DNA of 64,000 nucleotides, from NCBI GenBank assembly GCA_021772935.1, contig JAJFLA010000026.1, positions 1 through 64,000 of the forward strand, given 5' to 3'. Made by a program: the position numbers and the translations under genes. The notes beneath the pieces were generated by a model that saw only the letters and a program-made list of their open reading frames with translations, had not been told where the DNA came from and did not search any database. Positions 41,433-52,670 of the stretch are shown one piece after another. The stretch comes from Gammaproteobacteria bacterium. GTDB taxonomy: Bacteria > Pseudomonadota > Gammaproteobacteria > Xanthomonadales > SZUA-36. Within the stretch, counting starts at the first letter, position 1; each line of letters starts with the position of its first letter.

Positions 41433-44400
41433 GTCAATTTCGTTGCAAGTAACAGCTGATTCAAAGAGCGCACCGCAACTGAAACGGTGGCGTAATCCAT
41501 AGACGGTAAACTTTGCATATCATTCATCATAAAAGAAACACGTTCGACATTCTCGGCGTTGGCCTTTATCCATTTTTTGACTGGGTCTTTTTCATTCGGA
41601 AACGCTTCCAGGGTTCTGCCGGCCAGTCTGCGGTGTTGTGTATACAATTCATCACGCAGATTACCGCGTGCGTGTGCATGCCATTGACCATCAACTGCCA
41701 ATTTTTCCACGCTATCGCGTAACCACTTCAGGCATAATCTGTCGCCCAGGCCAAAAAAGACTGTCGCCACACTCAACACATCGGTATTTCGCCTGGCAGC
41801 TGTCTCAACCACATCCAGGGCGGGGTAAAGCAAATGCAAACTGGCTGCCCGGTTCGCAAGTGTTCTTGGCATGCCACCAGCAATCAAAGGCTTAGCACGT
41901 TTCTGCACCTCTGTTTTTTCCACTGCATTGAGTGATTGCCTGATTTTCTTTTCCAGGATCGCAAGACCGGGCGCAAGTCGGTCAATGCTGACGCGGATAT
42001 CCAGCTTATCACCAGGCTGGTTAAGCACCCAACGGGTTGCCTGGCGTAAAAGGTTCCACATCACCAGTGTGGCACTGATCTGCAACGTGCTTTCAACCTT
42101 GTTATCCAAAGCCTCGATGCGGCTCCAGAAATCCCGTGCCCTGAATATTTCACGGGCAATGGTGAAAGCTCTGGCTACCTCAGCCGCTGTCGCGCCAGTG
42201 TCTTCGTGCATACGCAAAGCGAATGAAGCGCCCATGCGGTTGACCAAACTGTTGGTTACCTGGGTTGCTATTATTTCACGTTTCAGGCGGTGACCATCCA
42301 TGAAGGCACTGTACTTATCCTGTAAAGGTTTCGGGAAGTATCGTTGCAACTCCTCTGACAACCACAAATCTTCGGGCACATCAGAATCCAATAGCTGCCG
42401 GTACAGCATGATTTTGCTATATGACAACAGCACCGAGAGTTCCGGGCGGCAGAGTCCCTGGCTATTACCTCTACGTCGTACCAGTTCTTCATCATGGGGC
42501 AGTTGCTCCAGATCACGGTCTAAAATGCCTTCATTTTCAAGCACAGTAATAAAATGCTGCTTGGCACCCAGGCGGGCACCGGTCAGGACTTCCATCATGG
42601 ATATGGTTTGTGACTGCAGGTAATTATTGCGTAACACCAGTTCTGCGACTTCATCGGTCATATCCGCCAACAGCTGGTTTCTGTCGTGGCTATTCAACTT
42701 ACCTGCACGCATGACCTGGTTCAGCAGTATTTTGATATTGACCTCGTGATCGGAGCAGTCCACACCTGCCGAGTTATCAATAAAATCGGTATTGATACGA
42801 CCACCTGCTTGCGCGTATTCAATACGTCCTAACTGTGTCAGACCAAGATTACCGCCCTCACCTACAACTTTGCAACGTAGTTCCTTACCGTTAATACGTA
42901 ACCAGTTATTCTGTGCGTCACCAACCTCGGCGTTGCTTTCACTCGATGATTTTACGTAGGTACCAATGCCACCATTCCATAACAGATCTACTTCCGCTTT
43001 CAATAAAGCACGGATCAACTCATTCGGTGCCAGCTGTTTTTCTTCTATGCCAAGCCAGTCACGCACTTCCCGGCTGATTGGAATACTTTTTTCAAGCCGG
43101 GAGAAAACACCACCACCTTTTGAAATCAAATTGCGGTTGTAATCATCCCAACCGGATCTCGCTAGTCTGAATAATCGCTTACGTTCCTTGAACGATGCTT
43201 TAATATCCGGGTCTGGATCGAGGAAAATATGTAGATGATTAAACGCTGCCCTGAGCTGAATCTGGGTGGACAACAACATGCCGTTACCGAAGACATCACC
43301 TGACATATCACCGATACCCACCACACTGAAGGCTTGTTTCTGAATATTCCGGTTCATCTCTCGAAAATGGCGCTTAACCCCTTCCCAGGCACCGCGCGCG
43401 GTAATAGCAATCACCTTGTGGTCATAACCAACCGAACCACCGGATGCGAATGCATCACCCAGCCAGAACCCGCGCTCAAGTGCGATTGCATTTGCCGTAT
43501 CTGAAAACGTCGCCGTACCTTTATCGGCCGCCACAACCAGATAGGGGTCATCACCATCATGTCGGACCAGACCAACTGGAGGTATAACACGTTCTTGATC
43601 TAAATTATCCGTAATATCTAGTAAACCATTGATAAATATCTTATAACATCTAACAACTTCAGCCATTACCTCATCACGACTTCCATTCTCTGGCAAGTGC
43701 TTGACAACAAAGCCACCCTTCGCGCCCACCGGCACGATAATCGTATTCTTAACGTTCTGAGCTTTCATCAGACCCAGGACTTCAGTTCGAAAATCCTCTT
43801 TACGATCAGACCAGCGCAGGCCACCGCGGGCGACCGTACCACCACGCAAATGGATACCTTCCATCGCAGCTGAAAACACCCAAATTTCTCTGAATGGTAA
43901 CGGTTTGGGGAGATGGGGCATTTTTGAAGAGTTCAGCTTGAAGCTCATGTATTCCAGCAACTCACCATCTGCGGTCTGTTGATAAAAATTGGTCCTTAAA
44001 GTGCCCTTGATGACTTCGTAAAAAGAAAACAGGATACGGTCTTCGTCGAGACTGCTGACCCTGGATAAAGACAGTCTGAAGACCTTCTTTATGGTTGCAA
44101 TCTGAGTATCACGGCCCTTTACGCGGGCAGCCACGACATTGTCCAGCAGCTCCAGCAAAATCCTGTCTTTACAGCGTTTGATGGTTGACAGGCCATAGAG
44201 TGTCCGGCGCAGGCTTTTACTGGCCAACTCTTTACGGTAATCACTTTCATTGTCCCGTGCAGGGTTGAACATGGCATCAAATAATTCCACCAGCAAACGG
44301 GCCATAAATGGATGCCTGGCCAGGGTTTCTTCCATGTAGACCTGCGAATAGGTAATACCCGTCTGCAGCAGGTATTTGCAATAGGCCCGTATCCCTTTGA

Positions 44401-46384
44401 CCTGTCGCCAGTCAAGCTGACAGGCGAGAATCAAACCATTGAAACCATCACTAACTGTAATTCCTCTCCAGGTATTCTCAAAAGCCTGTTGAAAACTTTC
44501 ACCAACAGCCTCAATGTCCAGATCGACACCCTGACCGTAAACCATATCAAAGTCCTGAACCCAAATTGAATCATCTTCATCAGACTTGAGCTCATAAGGT
44601 CTTTCACTGACGATGTGCAAGCCCAGGTCTTCCAGCATCGGCAACACATTTGATAGTGGAATCGGTCGTTTCCGCTTGAAAACTTTAAAGCGAATAAGGT
44701 CAGTTCCTTTGGCCCGTGGTCGATAGAGGCTTAACTGCAGATTATTTTCGTCCTTTAGTAAGGCAATTTTTTCAACATCAAATGCGGCAACCCAAGGAGA
44801 GACATCCTCCATATAGGCGGCAGGAAAAGCGGTGCCAATCTTCCTGGCAAATTTCAAACCAGTTTCTTCACCGTGCTTCTGTATCAGGATTCTAGCCAGC
44901 TCATCGTTCCACGAACGTAGCGCGTTGATGATTTTGTTTTCGAGCTCACGTACGTCAGGTTGCGGCTCTGAACCCTCTTTCGGCCGTATGATGACTTGCA
45001 AGCGCGCCAGGGCCGAGTCGGAAAGCTGAATCATAAAATCGAGCGTCTCCCCTTTAAGGGCTCGTTTAAGAATGCGTTGGATCTTTTCCCGGGTTTCCGT
45101 ATTCCAGTAATCCCTCGGGATATATACAAGACAAGAAAAAAAACGCCCGAACCGTTCCCTGCGTATAAAAAGACGAACCGTTTGGCGCTCTTGTAAATCC
45201 AGCACGCCTGTCGCGATATCCAACAATTCGGTACTGCTGGCCTGCAATACATCATCGCGCGGCAGTGTTTCCAGGATATGCAGCAACGATTTCCAGGCGT
45301 GACGATTTTCTTTCAAACCGGAGGCTTCCAGCACGGTCTTGACCTTCATCGATACTAACGGCGTGTCTGCAAGACGCTCAAGGTACGCTTGAGAGGTAAA
45401 CAGGCCGATAAAACGATACTCGCCGATAATCTTGCCAGCCTCGTCGAATCGCAATACACCGATATAGTCCATGTAGCCACTTCGGTGCATCGGTGAGCGC
45501 GCAATCGTCTTGGTAATAATCAGTGGCGCATTCTGGTTAAAACGGGTTTCACCACTATTATTTCTAATAGGGCGGCTCAATATGGATTTGCCGTGTTCAC
45601 GCAAGCGACCGAGACCGGTGCCTTTGACTACTTTCAGTGATGCAATTGTGCCGTCTTGAACGATGTTATACATACGTGAACCGATGAACATGAAATGATC
45701 GTTATCGACCCACTTTAAAAATTTCACACACTCTTTTCTAACCGCCTTGGGCAAGTCTGGTGCGTTTTCACCAAATTCAGTAATTGCTACTTCAAGACGT
45801 TCTTTCATAAGTAGCCAATCTGCAACAGATGTACGAACCATGGCCATGCGTGATTTGAGCAGTGACTCTATGGACGCCAATACGACAGGATCAGTCTGCT
45901 TGTCAATCTGAATGTGGATAAATGATTCTTTTCCGGAGCGTTTGCTGGCTCTGGGATAAAAAGCTTTCAGCTTTCCGCTTGCTTCGCGCTCAACATTCAA
46001 TATCGGATGAATAATCAGGTGCAGACCCAGATTTAATTCCTGCAAAGCCATGCTGGCTGTGTCCACCAGAAACGGCATGTCATCATTGGCCATTTCCACG
46101 ATCGTGTGCCGACAATCCCAGCCATCCTGGTTTTTTTCAGGGTTGAAAACACGTATTGACAAATCACCGTGCTTTCGTTGTTGCAAAAATTTTAACTGCC
46201 TGACCACCATCGCGGCAAACATGTCCGGCGTTTCCCGACTCAGCTCTGCTAATGGCATGCGCTTAAAGTACACATCGCTAAAAAGCGCGGCCTGCCGGGC
46301 AGCTTTGACCGACATGCGACTGGCTAATATGGTTTTAGTCTGTACGAGTATTGTCTGTTGATTCTTATCGCTATTGGCTTGCAC
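41429..46384 (-). CDS. NAD-specific glutamate dehydrogenase, large (GDH-180) type
   Basis: A 1651-residue enzyme that deaminates glutamate to 2-oxoglutarate with NAD+. The N-terminal 700 residues hold the ACT-like regulatory region of this class. The catalytic core is near 820-1270, with L-R-G-G-T-V-A-R-G-G-L-R-W-S-D, P-V-G-A-K-G-G-F-V-V-K and G-D-M-S-G-D-V-F-G-N-G-M. A long C-terminal domain follows. The length is close to the Pseudomonas enzyme (about 1620). The start is a GTG at 46384 with GGTGGGG seven bases upstream. Confidence 0.96.
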   Translation of the reverse strand: MQANSDKNQQTILVQTKTILASRMSVKAARQAALFSDVYFKRMPLAELSRETPDMFAAMVVRQLKFLQQRKHGDLSIRVFNPEKNQDGWDCRHTIVEMANDDMPFLVDTASMALQELNLGLHLIIHPILNVEREASGKLKAFYPRASKRSGKESFIHIQIDKQTDPVVLASIESLLKSRMAMVRTSVADWLLMKERLEVAITEFGENAPDLPKAVRKECVKFLKWVDNDHFMFIGSRMYNIVQDGTIASLKVVKGTGLGRLREHGKSILSRPIRNNSGETRFNQNAPLIITKTIARSPMHRSGYMDYIGVLRFDEAGKIIGEYRFIGLFTSQAYLERLADTPLVSMKVKTVLEASGLKENRHAWKSLLHILETLPRDDVLQASSTELLDIATGVLDLQERQTVRLFIRRERFGRFFSCLVYIPRDYWNTETREKIQRILKRALKGETLDFMIQLSDSALARLQVIIRPKEGSEPQPDVRELENKIINALRSWNDELARILIQKHGEETGLKFARKIGTAFPAAYMEDVSPWVAAFDVEKIALLKDENNLQLSLYRPRAKGTDLIRFKVFKRKRPIPLSNVLPMLEDLGLHIVSERPYELKSDEDDSIWVQDFDMVYGQGVDLDIEAVGESFQQAFENTWRGITVSDGFNGLILACQLDWRQVKGIRAYCKYLLQTGITYSQVYMEETLARHPFMARLLVELFDAMFNPARDNESDYRKELASKSLRRTLYGLSTIKRCKDRILLELLDNVVAARVKGRDTQIATIKKVFRLSLSRVSSLDEDRILFSFYEVIKGTLRTNFYQQTADGELLEYMSFKLNSSKMPHLPKPLPFREIWVFSAAMEGIHLRGGTVARGGLRWSDRKEDFRTEVLGLMKAQNVKNTIIVPVGAKGGFVVKHLPENGSRDEVMAEVVRCYKIFINGLLDITDNLDQERVIPPVGLVRHDGDDPYLVVAADKGTATFSDTANAIALERGFWLGDAFASGGSVGYDHKVIAITARGAWEGVKRHFREMNRNIQKQAFSVVGIGDMSGDVFGNGMLLSTQIQLRAAFNHLHIFLDPDPDIKASFKERKRLFRLARSGWDDYNRNLISKGGGVFSRLEKSIPISREVRDWLGIEEKQLAPNELIRALLKAEVDLLWNGGIGTYVKSSSESNAEVGDAQNNWLRINGKELRCKVVGEGGNLGLTQLGRIEYAQAGGRINTDFIDNSAGVDCSDHEVNIKILLNQVMRAGKLNSHDRNQLLADMTDEVAELVLRNNYLQSQTISMMEVLTGARLGAKQHFITVLENEGILDRDLEQLPHDEELVRRRGNSQGLCRPELSVLLSYSKIMLYRQLLDSDVPEDLWLSEELQRYFPKPLQDKYSAFMDGHRLKREIIATQVTNSLVNRMGASFALRMHEDTGATAAEVARAFTIAREIFRARDFWSRIEALDNKVESTLQISATLVMWNLLRQATRWVLNQPGDKLDIRVSIDRLAPGLAILEKKIRQSLNAVEKTEVQKRAKPLIAGGMPRTLANRAASLHLLYPALDVVETAARRNTDVLSVATVFFGLGDRLCLKWLRDSVEKLAVDGQWHAHARGNLRDELYTQHRRLAGRTLEAFPNEKDPVKKWIKANAENVERVSFMMNDMQSLPSMDYATVSVAVRSLNQLLLATKLT

Positions 46385-46580
46385 CAGTTGACCCCACCCT
46401 GTTATTCAGAGACTCCCTGATAAACTTGCCAGGTCGCTGGGGAAATTATAAAGACTTTACCGACGGGAAACATGTCTTTTATAGGACCAATTCCATTACT
46501 CTTTGGGAATCTCTTGATGGCTGGAAACCAGGGTCATCTACGTCACCTGTTGACCCGCATCACTTCACTGGTTAATCTCT

Positions 46581-46612
46581 ATATATCTTTAAATCATGAT
46601 AGAAGGATATAT
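46581..46612. promoter_or_regulatory. Long palindrome at the start of the ArsR-methyltransferase gene
   Basis: A 32-bp palindrome centred at 46596/46597, with 13 of 16 positions paired. The outer half-sites are ATATATC and GATATAT, and the centre is ATCATGAT. It covers the ribosome-binding site and the start codon, a good place for autorepression by the ArsR-type protein. SahR, an ArsR-family regulator of the SAM cycle, is a likely relative; the operator function is inferred. Confidence 0.6.
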
Positions 46613-47555
46613 GCGCTCCAAATTGGATTTGAAACATGCTTCACAACACTTCCGACTGCTATCGGACAGTACCCGCTTACGCTTGCTAATGCTGGTCGAC
46701 CATGAAGAACTGAGTGTTGCTGAACTGGCTGCCATCACTCAGCTGGCACAGCCGCGGGTTTCCACCCACCTGGCAAAATTAAAGGAAGCGGGTCTGGTCA
46801 GTGACCGTCGTGAAGGTGTTTTCGTGTATTACCGCATGGCCAGCAACATCGTAGACAGCGGCCTGAACGCGCTCTGGGAATTGTTACGCGAAAACACTGC
46901 CGACCCGCTGATACAACAGGATTTTGAACGTATTCCACATGTATTGAACGCACGAGGGAGTAATTCAAGTTGGGCTGACAGTGTTGCCGGTGACATGGAA
47001 CGCCATTATTCACCAGGCCGAACCTGGGAAGTAACCACACGTACCATGGTTCAACTGCTCGAACTTGGAGATGTACTGGACATCGCCTCTGGCGATGGTG
47101 TGCTCGCAGAGCTACTGGCGCCACGTGCACGCAGCATCAAATGCCTGGACATCAGTCAAAGGGTGGTGGACGCCGGCAAAAAACGTCTGCTTCGTTTTTC
47201 CAACGTTAGTTTTGAGTCTGGGGATATGCACGCACTACCCGTTGTTGAAGCTTCATTTGATACGGTATTGCTGATGCACGCACTAACCTATACCAATACA
47301 CCACAAACGGTCTTCAACGAGGCCAGTCGGGTGCTGCGGCCCGGTGGCTGCCTATTGGCGGCGACACTGCAAAAACACTTACACAAAAATGCGGTAGTAG
47401 CTTATAACCACCTCAACCTGGGGTTCACACAATCACAGTTGCAAAATTTTTGTAACAACGCAGGCCTCACACCACAAAGCGTCAAGATTTCAGCTATTGA
47501 AAAACGCACTCCCAATTTTGAGGTTCTGACACTGATTGCCAGCAAACCTTTGTAA
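46611..47555 (+). CDS. ArsR-family regulator fused to a SAM methyltransferase domain (SahR-like)
   Basis: A 314-residue protein. Residues about 10-90 are an ArsR-type winged helix (L-S-V-A-E-L-A-A-I-T-Q-L-A-Q-P-R-V-S-T-H-L-A-K-L), without an ArsR metal-binding Cys motif. Residues about 145-300 are a class I methyltransferase with L-D-I-A-S-G-D-G-V-L-A-E-L-L. The start at 46611 has AAGGA close upstream; 46596 is possible. It ends 38 bp before metH. SAM-cycle regulators of this type sense S-adenosylhomocysteine, so the methyltransferase fold may be a ligand sensor. Enzymatic activity cannot be judged here. Confidence 0.88.
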   Translation: MRSKLDLKHASQHFRLLSDSTRLRLLMLVDHEELSVAELAAITQLAQPRVSTHLAKLKEAGLVSDRREGVFVYYRMASNIVDSGLNALWELLRENTADPLIQQDFERIPHVLNARGSNSSWADSVAGDMERHYSPGRTWEVTTRTMVQLLELGDVLDIASGDGVLAELLAPRARSIKCLDISQRVVDAGKKRLLRFSNVSFESGDMHALPVVEASFDTVLLMHALTYTNTPQTVFNEASRVLRPGGCLLAATLQKHLHKNAVVAYNHLNLGFTQSQLQNFCNNAGLTPQSVKISAIEKRTPNFEVLTLIASKPL

Positions 47556-47593
47556 TCGTTAATTAATTCACACCAGAATCGGTAAAAACCAGT

Positions 47594-50500
47594 ATGTATT
47601 GCCAGCCCTATAAAGATCCGCAACGTGTCAAACAACTAAATGAGCTGTTGTCTGAAAAAATCCTGATTCTCGACGGAGCGATGGGGACTATGATCCAGGC
47701 ATTCGAACTGAATGAGGACGGTTTCCGGGGACAACAATTTAAAAACCATCCGTTACCCTTACGCGGTAACAATGACTTGTTGACTCTGACCCAACCGGAA
47801 AAAATTGCCAGCATTCATCGCGCATTCCTGCAGGCCGGCGCAGACCTGATCGAGACCAATACCTTCAACAGCACCAGTATTTCCCAGGCTGATTACGGCA
47901 CCGAGCACCTGGCCAGGGAATTGAATTTTGCAGCCGCCAGGCTGGCGCAACAAGAAGTAGAACTTATTTCTACTCAATACGCTGACAGGCCTCGTTTTGT
48001 TGTTGGTTGTCTTGGACCTACCAATCGCACTGCTTCATTGTCCCCTGATGTGAATCGTCCAGATTTTCGCAACATCAACTTTGAGACATTGCGCAAGGCC
48101 TATGCGGAAGCAACCATCGGCCTGATCGAGGGGGGTGCAGACACCCTGATGGTTGAAACTGTTTTTGACACACTCAATTGCAAGGCCGCACTGGTAGCCA
48201 TTGATGATGTGTTCAACGAACTTGGATTTCGTGTGCCAGTTATGATCTCGGGTACGATTACCGATGCTAGCGGTCGTACCTTGTCCGGGCAGACGGTTGC
48301 TGCTTTTTGGAACTCGGTGCGGCACGCCAAGCCCATTTCTATCGGCCTGAACTGCGCTTTGGGCGCCACTGAACTACGTCCCTGGCTACAGGAATTGTCT
48401 CAGCTTGCAGAGTGCCCTGTTAGTGTTCATCCAAATGCCGGCTTGCCTAACGAACTGGGTGAATATGACGATACGCCAGAACACATGGCAGCGGTACTGG
48501 CGGAGTTTGCTTCTGATGGATTGATCAACATGGCGGGTGGTTGCTGCGGCACCCGACCGGACCATATCAGGGCAATCAGCGAAGCACTCAGGAACAAAAA
48601 GATACGGACCCCACCGCCAGCAGTTCCCTATTGCCGGCTCGCTGGTCTGGAACCACTGACGCTGACCCCGGAGCTGAATTTTATCAATGTCGGTGAGCGC
48701 ACTAACGTAACCGGATCAGCAGTATTCCGTCGCCTGATCCAAGCCGATGACTTTGAAGCCGCAGTAGATGTTGCCAGGCAACAGATCAAAAACGGCGCAC
48801 AGATTATCGATATCAACATGGATGAGGGCTTGCTTGATGGCGTAGCCGTGATGACTCGCTTTTTACATCAGATTGCTTCAGAGCCGGATATTGCTAGCGT
48901 GCCGGTGATGCTGGATTCTTCCCGCTGGGAAGTGCTGGAAGCCGGCCTGGCCTGCTTACAGGGCAAAGGTGTGGTTAATTCCATCAGTTTGAAAGAAGGT
49001 GAAGCCGCATTTATCGCCCAGGCGCGCACTATTCTGCGCTTTGGAGCAGCGGTTATCGTCATGGCCTTCGATGAAAAAGGCCAGGCTGACAGTTTGGAAA
49101 AACGCGTCAGTTTTTGTAAAAGGGCTTGGAAGTTGCTAACGCAAGAGGTTGGTTTTCCACCTGAAGATATTATCTTTGACCCGAACATTTTTGCCGTAGC
49201 CACTGGAATCGAAGAACACAACAGCTACGGTCTCGATTTTATTGAAGCCACCCGCCGCATCAAGCAAGCTTGTCCTGGTGCTCTGATTTCCGGTGGCGTC
49301 AGTAATATTTCGTTTTCATTCAGAGGTCAGGAAAGGGTCCGCGAAGCCATCCATAGTGTGTTTCTGTACCACGCAGTGCACGCCGGCATGGATATGGGGA
49401 TCGTGAATGCAGGCCAGCTTGGCGTATATGACGAGATCGACCCTGCTTTGCGCGACGCCGTAGAAGATGTAGTACTGAATCGCCGCCCAGATGCCACCGA
49501 CCGTTTACTCGAACTGGCGCAGGCATTTCAGGGTGTCAACAAGACTGCTGAAATTGATGAAGCATGGCGTCAGGAGTCGGTTGAAAATCGCCTGAAGCAC
49601 GCGCTGGTTAAAGGTATTAATACGTTTATCCAGCAAGATACCGAGGAAGCTAGGCAAAACTCTGCGTTGGCGCTGGATGTTATCGAAGGCCCGTTAATGG
49701 ATGGTATGAATATGGTTGGGGAGCTGTTTGGGGACGGCCGTATGTTTCTGCCCCAGGTGGTCAAGAGCGCGCGGGTTATGAAACAGGCGGTGGCGGTGTT
49801 GATCCCCTATATCGAAGAGGAAAAACGCCGCGCCGGTAACGAAAATACTCGACTTACCCGCATTCTTATGGCGACCGTCAAGGGTGACGTTCACGATATC
49901 GGTAAAAACATCGTCGGTGTCGTGTTGAGCTGCAATCACTATGAGGTAATAGACCTCGGCGTGATGGTGTCGGCTGAAACGATACTGGATACAGCACTCA
50001 AAGAAGACGTCGATATCATTGGCCTATCCGGCCTGATCACACCGTCTTTGGAGGAAATGCGGCATGTTGCAAGCGAAATGCAACGACGCGGAATGCAACA
50101 ACCCCTGATGATTGGTGGTGCAACCACTTCGCCTTTACACACGGCACTGCGTATCGACCCTGAATACACCAATGGTGTGTTTTGGGTGAAAGACGCTTCA
50201 CGGGCCGTTGGTGTCGCCAGAAAGCTCAGCAATGAGAAGGGGCGAAAACTACTCTCTGCCAGTGTGGCATCAGACTACGCGACGATGCGCGAACGAAGGG
50301 CCAAAGGTAGTTCGCGGAAACCACCGGTCAGCCTGGAGCAGGCCCGTAACAACGCATTTTTACCACCCTGGTCGGCCGAAAACATCGCCCAACCTCTCAA
50401 ACCAGGTCTGCATGTTTTTGCTGACATTTCCTTGAAAGATCTGCTGCCCTTGATTGACTGGACACCTTTTTTTCAAACCTGGGAAATGCAGGGCCGTTAC

Positions 50501-51298
50501 CCTGAAATTCTTGAAGACGCAGATAAAGGTGAAGCGGCACGCAGCTTGTTTGCGGACGCACAAACCATGCTGAAACATATTGTTGAAAATAACTGGCTGA
50601 GCGCACGCGCAACGGTTGGTATCTTCCCCGCGTCTGCTAACGGTGATGACGTTGTGATATACACGGATGAATTCGATCAAACTCCACGGCAGCATCTCAA
50701 CTTCCTGCGGCAACAAAAACCCAAGGCCAGCGGTCGTTACAACCAGTGTTTATCTGACTATATCGCCCCTTTATCATCCGGCTTGAAGGACCACATTGGC
50801 TTGTTTGCCGTAACCGCAGGCCTGGGGATTGAAACAAAACTGGCAGAATACGAACAGGTTCACGACGATTACTCCTCAATCATGCTTAAAGCACTGGCAG
50901 ACCGACTGGCCGAAGCCCTTGCCGAACACACCCATCGTCGTGTACGTCGGGATTTGTGGGCTTATGAGCCCGAAGAGTCTCTCGATAACAAAGCACTGAT
51001 CGATGAAGAATATCAGGGTATACGTCCAGCCCCCGGCTATCCCGCCTGTCCTGACCACAGTGAGAAGAAAAAGATTTTTGAGCTGTTGGATGCTGAGCAC
51101 ACAGCCGATATGGAACTGACCAGTGGTTTTGCCATGTTACCAGCGGCTTCGGTCAGTGGTTATTACTTCGCCCACCCACAAAGCCGTTATTTTGTGCTTG
51201 GGAATATACTCGAAGACCAGTTACTGGATTATGCGGAACGTAAAAACATCAGCCCGGAACAAGCACGCAGGTTACTTGTGGCCAATATAGTCATATAG
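47594..51298 (+). CDS. metH: Cobalamin-dependent methionine synthase
   Basis: A 1234-residue enzyme that moves a methyl group from methyltetrahydrofolate to homocysteine through B12. All modules are present in order: homocysteine domain with zinc Cys (V-G-C-L-G-P and A-G-G-C-C-G-T), folate domain ([12 protein letters not shown]), B12 cap, B12-binding [10 protein letters not shown], and the SAM-dependent reactivation domain ([13 protein letters not shown]). It is intact, and the length matches E. coli MetH. Confidence 0.98.
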   Translation: MYCQPYKDPQRVKQLNELLSEKILILDGAMGTMIQAFELNEDGFRGQQFKNHPLPLRGNNDLLTLTQPEKIASIHRAFLQAGADLIETNTFNSTSISQADYGTEHLARELNFAAARLAQQEVELISTQYADRPRFVVGCLGPTNRTASLSPDVNRPDFRNINFETLRKAYAEATIGLIEGGADTLMVETVFDTLNCKAALVAIDDVFNELGFRVPVMISGTITDASGRTLSGQTVAAFWNSVRHAKPISIGLNCALGATELRPWLQELSQLAECPVSVHPNAGLPNELGEYDDTPEHMAAVLAEFASDGLINMAGGCCGTRPDHIRAISEALRNKKIRTPPPAVPYCRLAGLEPLTLTPELNFINVGERTNVTGSAVFRRLIQADDFEAAVDVARQQIKNGAQIIDINMDEGLLDGVAVMTRFLHQIASEPDIASVPVMLDSSRWEVLEAGLACLQGKGVVNSISLKEGEAAFIAQARTILRFGAAVIVMAFDEKGQADSLEKRVSFCKRAWKLLTQEVGFPPEDIIFDPNIFAVATGIEEHNSYGLDFIEATRRIKQACPGALISGGVSNISFSFRGQERVREAIHSVFLYHAVHAGMDMGIVNAGQLGVYDEIDPALRDAVEDVVLNRRPDATDRLLELAQAFQGVNKTAEIDEAWRQESVENRLKHALVKGINTFIQQDTEEARQNSALALDVIEGPLMDGMNMVGELFGDGRMFLPQVVKSARVMKQAVAVLIPYIEEEKRRAGNENTRLTRILMATVKGDVHDIGKNIVGVVLSCNHYEVIDLGVMVSAETILDTALKEDVDIIGLSGLITPSLEEMRHVASEMQRRGMQQPLMIGGATTSPLHTALRIDPEYTNGVFWVKDASRAVGVARKLSNEKGRKLLSASVASDYATMRERRAKGSSRKPPVSLEQARNNAFLPPWSAENIAQPLKPGLHVFADISLKDLLPLIDWTPFFQTWEMQGRYPEILEDADKGEAARSLFADAQTMLKHIVENNWLSARATVGIFPASANGDDVVIYTDEFDQTPRQHLNFLRQQKPKASGRYNQCLSDYIAPLSSGLKDHIGLFAVTAGLGIETKLAEYEQVHDDYSSIMLKALADRLAEALAEHTHRRVRRDLWAYEPEESLDNKALIDEEYQGIRPAPGYPACPDHSEKKKIFELLDAEHTADMELTSGFAMLPAASVSGYYFAHPQSRYFVLGNILEDQLLDYAERKNISPEQARRLLVANIVI

Positions 51299-51319
51299 TG
51301 TGTGCACGGGTCACGCGGC

Positions 51320-51847
51320 CTACCAGATCAAGTCATCCGGCACCGGGTTTTCTACTTCTTCCTTACTCTCGGCACCACTTAAATCTGGGATATGGTCGGG
51401 TGAAATTTGACGTATTTCTTCGATTTTATCTGCTGGCATCAGGTGATAATTACCACTTAAATAAACCACACCAAGTGAGCCATTATTGATTTCTTTTATC
51501 TGTTCACGCGTTGCCAGGACACTTCGAATTCGACCCTTATAAAGGAAGTTCCGCTTACTGTCGGCCGCCGTATCCCTGATCGCACTCTCTTCAATAAGAG
51601 TTTTGATTTTTTGATTGATTTCACGGCGTTGACGCTCTTTTTCGCGCTTGCGTGCGATAGCCTGCTGTTTTTGTGATCGGTCCTCTTGACTACGAATCCG
51701 GTAGGCTTGGTCAAGAGAAATTTCAGCGTTACGTTGTTTAGGCTTTTTACCTTCAGTCTGGGGCCTTCGTGGCTTATTTAGCTGGGGTTTGCTTTTCTTG
51801 GCGGCCAGACCCAGGGCCAGCAATTGATCTTTCAGACTATTACTCAT
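51320..51847 (-). CDS. DUF2058 family protein (YaiL-like)
   Basis: A 175-residue protein. The N-terminal M-S-N-S-L-K-D-Q-L-L-A-L-G-L is typical of DUF2058. A highly charged region (about 15-85), predicted helical, follows, and then a small C-terminal domain with Y-K-G-R-I-R-S-V and V-V-Y-L-S-G-N-Y-H-L-M-P. The function is unknown to me; the basic N-terminal region might bind nucleic acid. It is convergent with metH. Confidence 0.88.
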   Translation of the reverse strand: MSNSLKDQLLALGLAAKKSKPQLNKPRRPQTEGKKPKQRNAEISLDQAYRIRSQEDRSQKQQAIARKREKERQRREINQKIKTLIEESAIRDTAADSKRNFLYKGRIRSVLATREQIKEINNGSLGVVYLSGNYHLMPADKIEEIRQISPDHIPDLSGAESKEEVENPVPDDLIW

Positions 51848-51902
51848 GTTGCTTCAAACACTATGCAGGCTTGGGAATATGAGCCAGGCGGGCAAGGCTG
51901 GC

Positions 51903-51926
51903 GCGCACTTAATCGCTTAAGTGCGC
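51903..51926 (-). terminator. Stem-loop after the FKBP gene
   Basis: A perfect 10-bp stem with a 4-nt loop (51903-51912, 51917-51926), 9 bp after the FKBP stop codon. There is no T-tract on the minus strand, so termination is uncertain. Confidence 0.4.
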
Positions 51927-51934
51927 ACCTGTAC

Positions 51935-52627
51935 TTATTCCTGGTTCTCTATATCCAGTAATTCAACTTCAAATACCAAGGTTGAATTAGGTGGGATAGG
52001 ACCACCACCGCCTGCGCCATAGGCCAGTTCAGGGGCGATGTAAAAAGTGAACTTACTGCCTACCGGCATCAGTTGCACGCCTTCAGTCCAACCCGCTATA
52101 ACCCGGTTCAGTGCGAAGGAAATGGGCTCGTTACGAGCGTAAGAGCTATCGAACTCAGTACCATCAAGCAGGGTTCCACGATAATGAACCTTGACGCTAT
52201 CTGTAGCAGCGGGTTTGGCACCATCACCCATGGTCAGCACTTTATACTGTAATCCGGACTCGGTAGTGAGCACGCCCTCTTTGTCTTTGTTTTCTGCCAG
52301 AAACTTCTGACCTTCGGCAAGATTATCCTCACCAGCTGCGGCTGATTCAGCCTGCTGTGCCGCCTGTCTCTTGTTAATAAACTCCTGGCGAATGGTAGCT
52401 GCGTCTTCAACTGTCATTGCCAACTCCTCATCATTGTAAGTTGCACGAATGGCGTCAATCAGAGAATCAAGGTCCACAGTTGTACCCTGCTCTCGCAGTG
52501 ACTTGCCAATATCCATACCAATGATGTAACCCAGTTTCTGTTCTTCTGTATTCAATTCAGTAGCCCATGTATTTATTGAGAAAGTAACAGCAGCCAAAAT
52601 CAGACCGCAACGTTTTAAAGAATTCAT
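51935..52627 (-). CDS. Periplasmic FKBP-type peptidyl-prolyl cis-trans isomerase
   Basis: A 230-residue protein with a signal peptide (about 1-22, ending N-T-W-A), an N-terminal helical dimerisation domain of the FkpA/Mip type (K-L-G-Y-I-I-G-M-D-I-G) and a C-terminal FKBP domain (V-K-V-H-Y-R-G-T-L-L-D-G-T-E-F-D-S, then P-P-N-S-T-L-V-F-E-V-E-L-L). It helps fold envelope proteins. The start at 52627 gives a clean signal peptide; GGAG lies ten bases upstream. A sigma-E-like promoter may precede it. Confidence 0.93.
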   Translation of the reverse strand: MNSLKRCGLILAAVTFSINTWATELNTEEQKLGYIIGMDIGKSLREQGTTVDLDSLIDAIRATYNDEELAMTVEDAATIRQEFINKRQAAQQAESAAAGEDNLAEGQKFLAENKDKEGVLTTESGLQYKVLTMGDGAKPAATDSVKVHYRGTLLDGTEFDSSYARNEPISFALNRVIAGWTEGVQLMPVGSKFTFYIAPELAYGAGGGGPIPPNSTLVFEVELLDIENQE

Positions 52628-52670
52628 CCTGTTAGTACTCCGGTTAAACAGATTGCGAATTGTCCACATA

